Shown here piece by piece: positions 54,701 to 63,236 of a stretch of 64,000 bases of DNA. The stretch is from positions 1,364,001 through 1,428,000 of the forward strand of contig JACAXG010000111.1 of assembly GCA_018881555.1 (NCBI GenBank), in the 5' to 3' direction. Made by a program: the position numbers and the translations under genes. This stretch comes from Amblyornis subalaris (Eukaryota > Chordata > Aves > Passeriformes > Ptilonorhynchidae). Within the stretch, counting starts at the first letter, position 1, and each line of letters begins with the position of its first letter. The notes below the pieces were generated by a model. That model was given only the letters and a program-made list of their open reading frames with translations. It had not been told where the DNA came from and searched no databases.

Positions 54701-54759
54701 AAACCAGCTCCAGCAAAGTGTAGCAGTGTGAAATATAGCAGCAAGGCTTCTGACCTCAT
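15540..54759 (-). CDS. SEMA6A: Semaphorin 6A (17 coding exons, C-terminal part missing)
   Basis: This is a transmembrane class 6 semaphorin, an axon-guidance and cell-migration ligand that binds plexin-A2 and plexin-A4 and can also signal in reverse through its cytoplasmic tail. Joined coding segments, in order of transcription: 54759-54660, 52279-52162, 47013-46953, 45449-45387, 44556-44455, 41685-41595, 38630-38511, 37464-37376, 36489-36272, 32778-32647, 29330-29175, 27783-27607, 26911-26771, 26682-26602, 24695-24637, 22842-22822, 15704-15540. Every junction has AG/GT ends and compatible phase. Predicted layout: signal peptide about residues 1-18, sema domain about 24-512, PSI domain about 514-570, then stalk. 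Residues H212, I322, K393 and M415 fall at the same numbers as in mouse SEMA6A, so no insertion or deletion is seen up to there. N-glycosylation sequons are at N33, N49, N65, N282, N434 and N461. The membrane helix and tail exon(s) are outside the window. Comparison is from memory, not from an alignment. Confidence 0.96.
15705..22821 (-). other. SEMA6A: SEMA6A intron between exons 16 and 17
   Basis: 7.1 kb of AT-rich intronic sequence. I saw no exon, no CR1 copy and no large tandem repeat. The few open frames of 60-135 codons have no recognisable similarity and no splice context. Confidence 0.8.
22822..22842 (-). CDS. SEMA6A: SEMA6A coding exon 16: 21-nt microexon
   Basis: A 21-nt exon completing Asn570, coding SFVALN and giving the first base of Gly577. 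The acceptor is tgtctttcag/ATTCC and the donor AATG/GTAAGG. The peptide NSFVALNG is identical to mammalian SEMA6A at this point (from memory). Both ends are phase 1, so it can be included or skipped without a frameshift. It is easily missed by gene finders. Confidence 0.93.
22843..24636 (-). other. SEMA6A: SEMA6A intron between exons 15 and 16
   Basis: 1.8 kb. It carries a 22-bp direct duplication at 23962-24005. A plus-strand frame at 22883-23347 opens with TTG rather than ATG and is not supported as a gene. The stretch near 23150-23220 faintly resembles the core of ancient tRNA-derived SINEs. Confidence 0.75.
23962..24005. repeat. 22-bp direct duplication
   Basis: Two adjacent copies of tttctttgcatg(t/c)agtgcaagc-like sequence, differing at one position. 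Each carries TTTGCATG, part of an octamer-type motif; no function can be claimed. Confidence 0.9.
24637..24695 (-). CDS. SEMA6A: SEMA6A coding exon 15
   Basis: 59 nt, completing Lys550 and coding residues 551-569 plus one base of codon 570: [19 protein letters not shown]. It matches mammalian [19 protein letters not shown] (from memory) at most positions. The acceptor is atatttag/ACTGGC and the donor CAAA/GTAAGT (phase 1). This was found by peptide match, because it is too short for a usable open frame. Confidence 0.95.
24696..26601 (-). other. SEMA6A: SEMA6A intron between exons 14 and 15
   Basis: 1.9 kb of intronic sequence in which I see no exon or recognised repeat. Confidence 0.8.
26602..26682 (-). 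CDS. SEMA6A: SEMA6A coding exon 14: PSI domain
   Basis: 81 nt, completing Lys523 and coding residues 524-549 plus two bases of codon 550: [20 protein letters not shown], then [17 protein letters not shown] is the PSI (plexin-semaphorin-integrin) cysteine-rich signature. The acceptor is tttctcaag/GGCCTG and the donor TCCAA/GTGAGT. Both boundaries are phase 2. Confidence 0.96.
26683..26770 (-). other. SEMA6A: 88-nt SEMA6A intron between exons 13 and 14
   Basis: This is a very short intron. The donor is GTACGTG and the acceptor cttctttctcaag. Spliced in this way, the PSI cysteine pattern is continuous and in frame ([13 protein letters not shown]). If retained, translation would run through the 88 nt out of frame. 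Confidence 0.92.
26771..26911 (-). CDS. SEMA6A: SEMA6A coding exon 13: end of sema domain
   Basis: 141 nt, completing Lys476 and coding residues 477-522 plus two bases of codon 523: [16 protein letters not shown], then [20 protein letters not shown]. It covers the last propeller strand and the start of the PSI cysteines (Cys515, Cys521). The acceptor is taaataag/ATGCAG and the donor AAAAA/GTACGT (phase 2). The intron that follows is only 88 nt. Confidence 0.95.
26912..27606 (-). other. SEMA6A: SEMA6A intron between exons 12 and 13
   Basis: 695 nt, AT-rich; nothing beyond splice signals is recognised. Confidence 0.85.
27607..27783 (-). CDS. SEMA6A: SEMA6A coding exon 12
   Basis: 177 nt, completing Arg417 and coding residues 418-475 plus two bases of codon 476. 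It includes [35 protein letters not shown] and [11 protein letters not shown]. Sequons are at N434 and N461. The acceptor is tattttag/ATATCG. The donor is the weak GAAAA/GTGTGT; it was chosen because only this cut keeps the next exon in frame as [12 protein letters not shown]. Confidence 0.94.
27784..29174 (-). other. SEMA6A: SEMA6A intron between exons 11 and 12
   Basis: 1.4 kb; no exon or recognised repeat seen. Confidence 0.85.
29175..29330 (-). CDS. SEMA6A: SEMA6A coding exon 11
   Basis: 156 nt, completing Arg365 and coding residues 366-416 plus two bases of codon 417. It includes [38 protein letters not shown] and [10 protein letters not shown]. Lys393 and Met415, both in the plexin-contacting face in mouse structures, are conserved. 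The acceptor is tatgtag/GCCTGG and the donor GTCAG/GTACGT. Both boundaries are phase 2. Confidence 0.97.
29331..32646 (-). other. SEMA6A: SEMA6A intron 10 (between exons 10 and 11)
   Basis: 3.3 kb containing a minus-strand CR1 fragment at about 31437-31955. Otherwise no supported feature. Confidence 0.85.
31437..31955 (-). mobile_element. CR1 LINE 3' fragment in intron 10
   Basis: Begins on the plus strand with catagaatcacagaat, the reversed 3' terminal repeat of CR1. It then shows recognisable antisense blocks: ctcctggccctgcacaggac, gtgcccaaccaccctctggg and gaagaacctttttctaatat. It is in the same orientation as the gene and 5'-truncated. Confidence 0.92.
32647..32778 (-). CDS. SEMA6A: SEMA6A coding exon 10
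   Basis: 132 nt, completing Ser321 and coding residues 322-364 plus two bases of codon 365. It reads [20 protein letters not shown], then [20 protein letters not shown]. Ile322, in the homodimer interface of mouse SEMA6A, is retained. Both boundaries are phase 2 (acceptor ttgcag/CATCCC, donor CCCAG/GTATGT), so exact loss of this exon would keep the frame. It is flanked by two same-orientation CR1 copies. Confidence 0.97.
32779..36271 (-). other. SEMA6A: SEMA6A intron 9 (between exons 9 and 10)
   Basis: 3.5 kb containing a minus-strand CR1 fragment at about 34412-35045. Otherwise no supported feature. Confidence 0.85.
34412..35045 (-). mobile_element. CR1 LINE 3' fragment in intron 9
   Basis: Shares with the 31.4-kb copy the blocks ctcctggccctgcacaggac, cccaaccaccctctgggtga and agaacctttttct, so it belongs to the same or a close CR1 subfamily. 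It has the same orientation and is slightly longer. The right (5') limit is approximate. Confidence 0.92.
36272..36489 (-). CDS. SEMA6A: SEMA6A coding exon 9
   Basis: 218 nt, the longest coding exon found here, residues 249-320 plus two bases of codon 321. It includes [37 protein letters not shown] and [12 protein letters not shown]. The sequon N282-C-S is present, as are conserved Cys258 and Cys283. The acceptor is ccttccag/GTAGTT and the donor AATAG/GTAATA (phase 2). Confidence 0.97.
36490..38510 (-). other. SEMA6A: SEMA6A introns 7 and 8 (interrupted by exon 8)
   Basis: Intron 8 spans 36490-37375 and intron 7 spans 37465-38510, on either side of exon 8. I see no repeat family or extra exon in either. 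Confidence 0.8.
37376..37464 (-). CDS. SEMA6A: SEMA6A coding exon 8
   Basis: 89 nt, completing Glu219 and coding residues 220-248: [20 protein letters not shown], then AVEYNSMGK. The YFFFRE motif is highly conserved in semaphorins. The acceptor is ttttctag/AACCAT and the donor AAG/GTAAGG (phase 0). Confidence 0.97.
38511..38630 (-). CDS. SEMA6A: SEMA6A coding exon 7
   Basis: 120 nt, residues 179-218 plus one base of codon 219. It reads [20 protein letters not shown], then [19 protein letters not shown]. Residue 179, split across the intron, becomes Glu (mammals, from memory, Asp). His212, in the plexin-binding face of mouse SEMA6A, is present. The acceptor is ctccccag/AGGGAA and the donor AAAG/GTAGAT. 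Confidence 0.97.
38631..41594 (-). other. SEMA6A: SEMA6A intron 6 (between exons 6 and 7)
   Basis: 3.0 kb containing a plus-strand (antisense to the gene) CR1 3' end at about 39640-39998. The remainder is AT-rich and featureless to my reading. Confidence 0.85.
39640..39998 (+). mobile_element. CR1 LINE 3' end in intron 6
   Basis: Contains the CR1 C-terminal coding remnant ([20 protein letters not shown]) and the 3' untranslated tail ggttgggctggatgatctcc, ending in the short terminal repeats tctgtgagtctgtga. Plus strand, antisense to SEMA6A. Confidence 0.94.
41595..41685 (-). CDS. SEMA6A: SEMA6A coding exon 6
   Basis: 91 nt, residues 149-178 plus one base of codon 179: [20 protein letters not shown], then [18 protein letters not shown] is a hallmark of vertebrate semaphorins. 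The acceptor is gatttttcag/ATGGAT and the donor GCAG/GTAAAA (phase 1). Two strong-looking extra 3' splice sites lie upstream; see the 29-bp duplication. Confidence 0.97.
41758..41815. repeat. 29-bp tandem duplication upstream of exon 6
   Basis: Two adjacent copies, near identical, each containing ctgggcagaggggaaggccc (starts 41764 and 41793). On the transcript strand each copy gives ccttcccctctgcccag, a strong-looking 3' splice site, 78 and 107 nt upstream of the exon 6 boundary. Confidence 0.95.
44455..44556 (-). CDS. SEMA6A: SEMA6A coding exon 5
   Basis: 102 nt, 34 codons, residues 115-148. It holds the semaphorin-family signature [10 protein letters not shown] and the strongly conserved [14 protein letters not shown]. 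The acceptor is a T-rich tract ending cag/GATGAA and the donor is AAG/GTATCT; both are phase 0. Confidence 0.97.
45387..45449 (-). CDS. SEMA6A: SEMA6A coding exon 4
   Basis: 63 nt, exactly 21 codons, residues 94-114, beginning [14 protein letters not shown] and ending RMKGKHK. Both boundaries are phase 0: acceptor ttgcag/AAATTG and donor AAG/GTAGGC. Cys107 belongs to the conserved sema-domain disulfide set. Because it is phase 0 at both ends, skipping would not shift the frame. Confidence 0.96.
46953..47013 (-). CDS. SEMA6A: SEMA6A coding exon 3
   Basis: 61 nt: one base completing Arg73, then 20 codons [20 protein letters not shown] (residues 74-93). The acceptor is tttacag/GGACC and the donor AAA/GTAAGT (phase 0). 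Residue 91 is Phe; from memory the mammalian orthologue has Cys here while class 6 paralogues have Phe, so this may be the ancestral state. No open frame marks this exon; it was found from the conserved peptide. Confidence 0.95.
47480..47569. repeat. CCTT/CCCTT polypyrimidine microsatellite
   Basis: About 17 uninterrupted CCTT units followed by CCCTT pentamers. It is in the same strand sense as the repeat near 10.4 kb. Its purity suggests a young, length-variable tract. Confidence 0.97.
48423..48445. repeat. 23-nt perfect palindrome
   Basis: Arms of 11 nt (aatattaccta and taggtaatatt) around a single central T. It is immediately followed by a further attaggtaat direct repeat. Located in intron 2. 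Confidence 0.93.
51378..51430. repeat. 23-bp tandem repeat, 2.3 copies
   Basis: The unit ctgga(c/t), then acccacccttgctaat, occurs at 51378-51400 and 51401-51423, followed by a partial third copy (ctggacc). There is one mismatch between the full copies. Confidence 0.93.
52162..52279 (-). CDS. SEMA6A: SEMA6A coding exon 2: first sema-domain strands
   Basis: 118 nt completing Tyr34 and coding through the split codon for Arg73. It includes [20 protein letters not shown] and [10 protein letters not shown], the conserved opening of the class 6 sema domain. Sequons at N49 (NTT) and N65 (NRT) are visible. The acceptor is ctacag/ATACAAG and the donor AG/GTCAGT. Confidence 0.96.
52280..54659 (-). other. 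SEMA6A: SEMA6A intron 1 (between coding exons 1 and 2)
   Basis: 2.4 kb of intronic sequence with a short C-run at 52917-52926. No repeat family or exon recognised. Confidence 0.8.
54660..54759 (-). CDS. SEMA6A: SEMA6A coding exon 1: start codon and signal peptide
   Basis: This segment codes residues 1-33 plus the first base of codon 34. It starts [10 protein letters not shown], followed by a leucine-rich hydrophobic run and AGAG, a typical cleavable signal peptide with cleavage likely near residue 18. The mature N-terminus continues [14 protein letters not shown]. The donor is T/GTAAGT (phase 1). The ATG is the first in the exon and matches the known start of mammalian SEMA6A. Confidence 0.96.
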
Positions 54760-54797
54760 AGTAGTTCAGCTGTGAGGCTTCACTTCTTCACTTCACC
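54760..54797 (-). other. SEMA6A: SEMA6A 5' UTR part of the first coding exon
   Basis: On the minus strand a 3' splice site (cttccacag/GGTGAAG) precedes 38 nt of untranslated sequence and then the initiator ATG at 54759-54757. An acceptor this close to the start codon means the mRNA has at least one further 5' exon, which I could not identify in the window. There is no upstream in-frame ATG in these 38 nt. Confidence 0.8.
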
Positions 54798-55421
54798 CTG
54801 TGGAAGATGAACAAGAGTTTACACACCTTCCATTGAATCAGAGCTTTAAAGAGTCCATGGAAAGTAGCGGGAGCTTTTCTCCTCAAGCCTCTCACTGTAC
54901 CTGAGGAGGCATGTTGTATTTCTAAGAAGAAACTGCCCTACAAAGCCAGTTATTCTTTAGCACATGCCCCATCTTGCTTGAGGATAGACGTAAGGACCTG
55001 TGTGTTACAAAATATTTTCTGCCTCTGCTGCTTATATGCAATAAAGGCACTTCATCTCCTTCACTAATCAACAGCTGGCAAAAGTTTTCCAAGAAATATT
55101 TTATTTTCCCTTTCTTTGGTTTACATAATTAGATGATGACACAATGACATACACCATAAATAAAAAAAACCCCACACTACATTATTCTGTTTAAAAAGAG
55201 GTTAAGGGTTATACCACAGAACTGATTCATACCCCGCAGAGTTGTGAATCAAGTGAAGAAACACTGACAGAGCTTGATGAAGCATTCAGAACATGTCATT
55301 GGGCTTTACCATAAAAATATGTACCCATAAATTTTGGTGTTGTAATACCACTACTCCAACTTGTGATAAAATAAGGCAGAAAAGAACTATATAAAACCAG
55401 CATTTTTTTTGTGTTCCACTG

Positions 55422-55468
55422 ATGCATGCACGCATGCATGCATGCATACATACATTCATTCATTCATC
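55422..55468. repeat. ATGC / ATAC / ATTC tetranucleotide repeat
   Basis: A compound tetranucleotide tract that passes from ATGC through ATAC to ATTC units. The ATGC part is self-complementary. Confidence 0.93.
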
Positions 55469-58400
55469 CAGATTTCATGTACAAAAATATCCCTAAATCT
55501 TGAAGATAAAAGAAACCACTCAGGCCTTTGGATACAGTGAAAGAAAATAGCACATAATACAGTAAATACTTCATAATTCCCAGGCACATTTCACAGAGAC
55601 ATTGATCTGTGGGGGAAATCAGTGCAAAAGTGGGGTTTTCTTTTCATCCCTTCCAGAGTTTCAAACCTTTGATGCCACCTGCCAAAGATTCCTTTTGAAC
55701 AAAGCTATTTTACAGTGGTCTGTCAGTCATTCAGGATTTATGCGCAGAAACTCAAACTTCATAACCTACATAGTCTTTGAAACTTAATTTGGCAAACAAA
55801 GTGCTAACTTGCCCTCCTGCAATGCTACTTAATATTAGATACCTATGTCTCCTTGCTTGATGCTAAAAAAAGCATGAACAAGTCTTAAATGTCAGATTTT
55901 CATTTGTAATTTCACAGACACAGATGATTCCTCATTTTTTATCCAATTGAAAAATGTCACAATAATTAATTTGCCTCATCAGATATTTGCTTTGAAATAA
56001 AATTTCAGTTCCTATAAATGGTTTGGAACAGGGGATCTGTTGCAGGGTGATAGACATAAGGACTACTGATTTATTTTACTCTGTGTTAGTCTATTATTAT
56101 TTCAACATATAAATTGGAAATTTGGCTGATTCTCTATTTCTATTAACAAAATAACTGAGAGACTGAGTTAGACCAAGACTAGGAAAAAAAATGTAATGTA
56201 AGGCAATGACTGACACCTTTATTGAACAAAGTATCAGATGAATGGCAAAGATAAAAATAGCAGGAATAAATGCAATACAGTGCAGACACTGGCTGTCTAT
56301 TAGACCTTATAGGAGAATGTATACTGAAAGATAGTACATACAAGCACCAAGAGAAGCATTTCCGTCTAGCACTGGTTAGGCCAATAGCTCTCTATGATTA
56401 CTGACACAGCTATGTTTGCCTGCAGACACTTTCTTTACATGTTGTCTCCTTTTGTCTCTTTAGTCACCTTTTACATATTCTCTTGACTGCTAGCTCTCTG
56501 AGGTAGGAACTGTTTCTTTCTATTTGTTGTCATTTTGGGCCCTTTGGAATGACCAAAGTAGAAATAAGCAGCAGAAGTAAATAGCATGTTTGGAAAAACA
56601 GTTTCCCTCAAAAAGTTTTAATGAAAAGCAAGATAAACACATAAAAGGGGCTAATTCCTTTATCTCAATGCAATTTCTCAAAATGTCACTTTGCTGCTTT
56701 AAAAATTTTGCCCTTGTAAATACACTGCAAAAAATGAAAACAAAGTGCCTTAATACACAGATAGATTGAAATTATTTTCTCCTTAAAATTGCTACAATCC
56801 AATGTACAAATATTTTCTGAAATGTACATGAGGAACAATAGTTTAACAGGAAGAACATATGAAGCAATCCAATTCTTCCACTTAAACTGTATTCATCTAC
56901 AGTATCAGTCTGCAGGGTAACAATTCAAACCACTTGGCTCACAGTAAGGCTGGAGCATAAGAACAGCTGCTTTCTCTTACTTTATGTCAGCACATAATCC
57001 ACTATCGAACAATGTGTATGCTGTGAGGAAAGCATCACAGTACTGCAGACATAACTCTGCCACTTCCCTTTAGATCTTGGAAAACTTTTCACATAGGTGA
57101 TCCTGCACCATTGCTGTCTACTTCTCATTCAGACGTGACTGCTCTGTTTAAATCTATACAGGAGACAGCTTCCAGGAAAACTAACAATGCCCAGCATGCT
57201 TACTTTGTGATTTCATGTACATGCTATTGGGCCAGATCTCTTTTCTTTCACCTGGAAAAAAATGAACTGGCAAATGAACTGAGTTAGATTAGTAGGTTTA
57301 TAAGCACATGAAATTCTCTGTCATTCTTAAGGGGATTCTTTTGGGGAACAAAAGAGGGAGAAGAGAGAAAATAAAAGCATAATTCTCTGTTGCTCTGGTG
57401 CTGACACAGTCCAAATTCACATAATGTGTATGCAAAATATCTACTCTGTCATACCAGTGATCTCATAGGACTACACACCTGTATCAATGCCTGTGCCAAT
57501 AAATTAACACTGAGGAAGATTAAGTTGCATCCAAAGGCAGCTTTTTATTCAGAAGTAATTATTCCAACATATTGTTAGTTTTGCAGTTCTTACAATGGCA
57601 GCAAGAGCCATACTGTTACAGTGGAATTTCAGAAAAGCGCTGATTCGAGAAGGTCATACTTATTTTTAGTACAATTTTCCCTCTAGTTGGGCCCCTGGGA
57701 GTGATGCAAATGTTCTCACTTGCAACTGTGCTGAAACTACTTTCTAATCAAAAATGCTCGTGAACCCAGTGTCTGATGAAGCATGAGTAGTTAAGACAGT
57801 GATGCCAAGTGAGTACAGGCACTGCCTCCAAATAAAAGTTTTGCAAACATCAGTGGAGAGCTCTCCATCTTTAATGGAGAGATCTGAACCGCAGTTCAAT
57901 CTGGCCTGCACTAAGCCATACTGGTTGAGAGAGAACTGGGTCTGAGAGCTCCTGTTCTCCTGGTTCAAAATGTCGTTACTACTTTTCTTGAAGGAAGCTA
58001 CTGGTGACAAGAAGAGTGAGTTTAGGTGGTCTTCTATTACCAAGCATGCTGTTAAAATATAGCCCTGCAACTATTTAAGAGCATGTTTTATAATCTATGT
58101 CTAATCCAGTGACTTGTAGTCATTGAGTTGGCAGAGCAGATTAGATTTCTTCCAAGCTTCAAAAACCTCACAAATAATCCACCTTTTGCATTCCTAAACC
58201 AAGGCAAATATAAATTTTTTGAGAGATACATTGCTGCTCTGATTCTTCTTTCTGAAGCTGATGTTTCAAATACCTATGTAAGACATCTTGTTCTGGCTAC
58301 TTCTATATTCCCTCCTTTTTATCATATTATAATGAAGTATAAATAAACATACGATCTCTTAATGTATATAGAAATCAAAGTTTTGCCTTCTTAGGTGGAA

Positions 58401-58516
58401 TAAGTTTCTGTTTGTACACTTTAGCCCAAAGACGAATCACTTCTAAGTAGGATGTTTGGATACTAGTACAATATAGTCCCTATTACTATTATTTTTACTT
58501 AGTCAAAGTCTATGTG

Positions 58517-58597
58517 ACATAGACATAGACATAGATATAGACATAGACGTGTGCGTGTACGTATACATGTACATGTACATGTACATCTACATATACC
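58517..58597. repeat. ACATAG and GTACAT repeat with alternating purine-pyrimidine core
   Basis: About five ACATAG-type hexamers, then a gtgtgcgtgtacgtatac run and several gtacat units. The second half is almost perfectly alternating purine-pyrimidine, and the GTAC units are self-complementary. Confidence 0.92.
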
Positions 58598-61500
58598 TCC
58601 CACAAATAAACGTTTGACATAGTGTTATTTAATTTTGTAAAATTCATGCTGTTGGCATGAAGAAGTTTCTGAAGTTAAGAAAATAATGATCATTTCAAAA
58701 CAAGGAGAAAAGTCTGATTTTACTATGCCAAGTGCCTTCCACGAGGTGATCCATGGCTGTCCAAGCCAGCAAGAAGCCACCATGTTGAGTTTTGCTTTTT
58801 GCTGTCTTTTTAGCATTTACAACAGTCTGGGTGGAAATGCATATAGAATAGCTGCTTGGCTAAGGGAAGAATTATGTGACTCCTGCCATAATACTCTAGT
58901 AAGCAGGCTATTTTATCTACATCTTGTTTGTTCCAGAATGGTTACACAAATCCAACAAAAAATCCAAACAGAAGAGTTCCTGGTAAACTCCATAAAAGTG
59001 CAAGGCCAGATTTGATCCTAAGAACAAATTCAACAGCAACAGGAATGACTGCACAGGCGTATCTTTAACTATTGAAAGGGATGCTCTTCCATGTTAGAAA
59101 ACCTCCCATCTTGCTGCTTTGACCTCACTGTACATTCAGCTAATCCCAGCGTAACTTCAAGAAAAATCAAAGTATGTAACCATGTCAGAATTTTCCCATG
59201 GCACAGTAAGACTGCTCAGTAATGAACAGATCTTGTTATATTCACTTATTACAAACCTTCTTTTTACCATGATGGGTTGTGTTCATACATGACAGCTGCA
59301 CTTCAATCCACAAGTTATTAAGCTTAATCTGAGAATCACCAGAAAAAATTAAATGGTCTGTGTTATACATGAAGCAAGGCCAGAAAACCTACTGGCCCTA
59401 AAAACCTGCGACTGTCTTCAACAAACTCTTTTGTTTATACAAATAAGTAGAAATAATTTATTCTTCAAAAAAGAGAGTCTAGCAAGAAGGAACAGCATTT
59501 AACCAAACAATGAGGAAACTAAAAAGTAAAGCCAGATGAACTTGAATTACTGCATAAGGAAAAATGCACAACACGGAAAGCAGCAGCCTATGTGAACTGG
59601 TCTTGGAAATATGCAGCAAATAGCCCTTGGAAGCATATTCAGCAAAAACAAAAGTACCATTAAAAAGCATGGAAGAAACTGATTCCATTTTCATAACCGA
59701 GGTAAAAAGATTGGAGAATCTTTTGTGGTAAGAGCTTTAAAGGCACACAAGTTATTTAGGAACCCGAGTCCTACTTCAGTATCTCATCAAGAGACTTACG
59801 CAACAAGATCTACCCATACTTAAAAAGGACGTATTGATCTACACAGCACATGCCTTGCTGTGCTGAAGGCAGAGGACAGAAATCAGTTGGCCAGCCTGGC
59901 TGCTGGTTCCTGCTATGGCACAGATGTGCCATGACATGCTGGCAAGCATCCTTCAACTCCTTTGGATAAGCCTTTGGAAACCTTTGAGTGGAAAACATTG
60001 TCACTGTTATTTACCCTTTTAAATTCACAGTTCCTAGAAAGTGGAGGACAAGAGTTCCGTGCAAGTCAGTGGAAGGAATTAAGAATAATGCAACAACAAA
60101 AACAAAAAGAGAGGAATACAACCTGAAGGCTGCAGCTTCCAGAGAACGAGCGAAGTTAGGCTGGCACAGCAGAGCTGATGTTCAGGAGAGCATCCTTTGT
60201 CTATGCCTGTCTTTGTGGTGGGTTAGCTGCTGCTCAGCCACCTCACACGGCTGCACCAGGGAGCAGAAGAGCTCATGCAAAATGCCTGGACTGAATGGTG
60301 CCAAGCGGATCAGACAGATGTGAGCGAACAGAATCTCAGCAGGGCTTGGGGAGCTCAAGAGAGATGAGACACAAGTGGCTATCAGCAAGACACAGCATGG
60401 AGTGCCAGACATTGCAACTGAACTGGCACACGACAGGACAGTGCCTGGGATGGAATGCTTTTTCACCCATGTTGTTCTTTCTCAACCAATTGCTGCTCAG
60501 TCACCTGAACAGTGGTGCAGGTGGCTGCAGAGACTTAGTGCCAGGTCCATCTCCATCATCACTACCAACTTCTAACATCTTTTGTGACTGATGGTGCAGC
60601 CATCATTCATCTTTCCTCTCCTGTTCTGCTCCTGTTGTCTCTACAGCTGGCCACACATTTCATGTGGCCAGAAAAGCACTCTTGCACTCCAGGTAGCTGG
60701 TCCTTATGCCAGAGATACTGGTGCATGAATCCATTGGAGTAATCACCTGTACTCCTTCAGATCTCATGGTAATAAGAGGTTGCTCCTGAACACTGGTGAG
60801 GGGAGAGAGGCAGTGCCTAAAGGAAGCCCACACGTCTGGCAACACAATGGGCCCTCAGTTGTGTACGAAGCACCACTGTCTCTCATCTTTTGTGCATATC
60901 AAAAAGTTCTTCCTGACTATAAGAGGACCGCATGGGTGTCCTCTGCTATACACGCTTTACTAGCATTTTAATTGGATTCAGTACTGCTTACTCATTGCCC
61001 AGCTGTTGTGGGCTGCATGCCAGGCATGACGATTAGGCCCAAGGGAAAGACACTAAGAGCGATTTTGCCACATATAGTAAACAGCAGTACCTACCTTCAT
61101 TGAAAAGAAGAATATGAACTTCATTACTAGTTTGATGAAACACAGATATATGGACCATGCAGATTTTCCCATAAAGGCTTGCAAAATTGCATCTGAAATA
61201 AAATTTCAGCCAAAATACAAAGTATTTTCACTCAGGTTTCAGGGGTACTAGCTTATTTTGGTCAGGTTTATGCAAACCTGAATCTATATCAGCTTTCCTT
61301 TCCCCTCATTTGCACCTTTACAAGGCCATACCTAACACACAATAATGTCACCTATGATACGTGGCATCATTACCTCCTGCCTCAGTAAGCAATAAACTGA
61401 AAAGATCTGGACAACCTCCAGGCAGCAGTGATGAGCCTCCCTTCTGTCAAATGGGAGTACCAGGTGTCAAGTCAGTAGGCAGAACTCAGCATGCTTAATG

Positions 61501-62994
61501 CTGGCAACCTGTCCTGTCAAGATCCACATTGCTGCTCCCTCCAGTGCAGCACAAAAAGAAAATGTAAAGAACAAATGGAGGTCTAAATAGAAGAAATCAT
61601 CTGCTGATGTGAGCGAGACATCCCTGATAACTGCAGCATTAATAGGATGCTGCTGTTCACAGGGGGAACAGTCAGATGGAAGATGAACCTCTCCCAGATG
61701 GAATTAGAAGCATCTCAAGCCTATTGATTTGGGTTGTAACCTTTACTGTAAACAGTCCACAGGGGCCTAATCAGCCACCGTGATATTTGCATTGAAATAC
61801 AGAGCCAATGCAAATGAGAAAATGGCTACAGTTCCTTGCTAAAGCATCTGGTCTAGCAAGATGCATCTATTTGTGCATCACCAGCAGCGGCAAAGGAACA
61901 GGTTTTAAAGGAAGGAGTAATGCAGTGTCACTAGCTCTCTCACACGCCTCTGAAACAACAAATGCACCATTTGTCATGATGTTGATGGTGGTGATAGTGG
62001 TATTATATCATGCAATATTTCACTTTCTAATAACTGCTCAGTTTTATACTGAAATCAGGTTTGCCAAAACAGGGAGGAAAGCCATCTGTGCCTGGAGGAT
62101 GACTGCCAGAAACATTTGCAATTTTATTTTGGGGTTATAAACCTGCAGAATGGAACAAAAGCAATGCCTAAATACCTGCTTTCACTCAACGCCCTGCCAC
62201 ACACAGCAATATACCTAACTCTGGAACATCTTGGTCAGTCATTACAAAGATGTCTTTATTATTTTTAAAAGTCTCACTGCTTTGAGAGATAAAAATAGCT
62301 CTATTGATTATTTGTGCGACTTCGGCAAAACTCTGTCAAGATCTTGAATTGATTTAGGAGCTAAATGTAGCAATCACTGTCTTTTGACAGCAGAGAACAC
62401 CATCTCTAATACATACTTTGCTGTTTCATCTCAGCACGCTTAATAGAAAACAGATACACTACCAGCAACACCATTACTCTCTCCAACACTCATTTTGCCT
62501 GGGAAGTATCAGTGCCAGTCAACTGACGTTCCATTACCTTATCTGATAGATGGAATAAAAACCATGTAGCTGCAGGTGACCCAAAGCTGTAATGCAAAAA
62601 AAATGTGCCCTCCCTTTGTTTTCTTCTCCTTTTGGATAACAAAGGTAAAACACAAAATCTGGTATGTTTTCGCAACAACATTTACAAATGTCACTGAACA
62701 AAAGTTAGACACAGCCTTGCAGACATTGTCTTAGCTGCCACATAGCTGCTGTAAATATAACATTGGGATCAGGTATTAATACTAAAACAATCCCCACAGC
62801 TCAACCAACTCAGTTTCCCTCAGATACTTAGTATTTGCTTCCTTTCACAGCTAGTAGATACCTACATGGATTGCAGCCCTTCTTCACCCTCTGTCCAGGA
62901 GTAAAATCTTAATTTCCAGTCCTCTTACATCTACAAACAGATCAGATCGATATATAATGACATAGCTTAACTTTGAAGATAAAATTAGGATCCT

Positions 62995-63236
62995 ACAGGA
63001 CATTGCAAAGGCATGTAATGATAGGACAAGCGGAAAAGGCTTCAAACGGGAGGGTCGTGAGACACTGGAACAGGTTGCCCAGAGAATTTATGTATGTTCC
63101 ATTGCTGGAAATGCTCAATGCCAGGTTGAATGAGCCTTTGAACAACCTGGTCTAGTAGAAGATGTCCTTGCAAGGAGGTTGGGACTAGATGATCTTTAAG
63201 GTTCCTTCCAACCTAAACAATATTATGATCCTGTGA
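62995..63236 (+). mobile_element. CR1 LINE 3' end in the upstream intron
   Basis: The remnant peptide [12 protein letters not shown] is followed by the typical tail aggttgggactagatgatct, ttaaggttccttccaaccta, and the end tatgatcctgtgatttt. It has the same subfamily style as the 15.1-kb copy and is heavily truncated. Confidence 0.93.
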
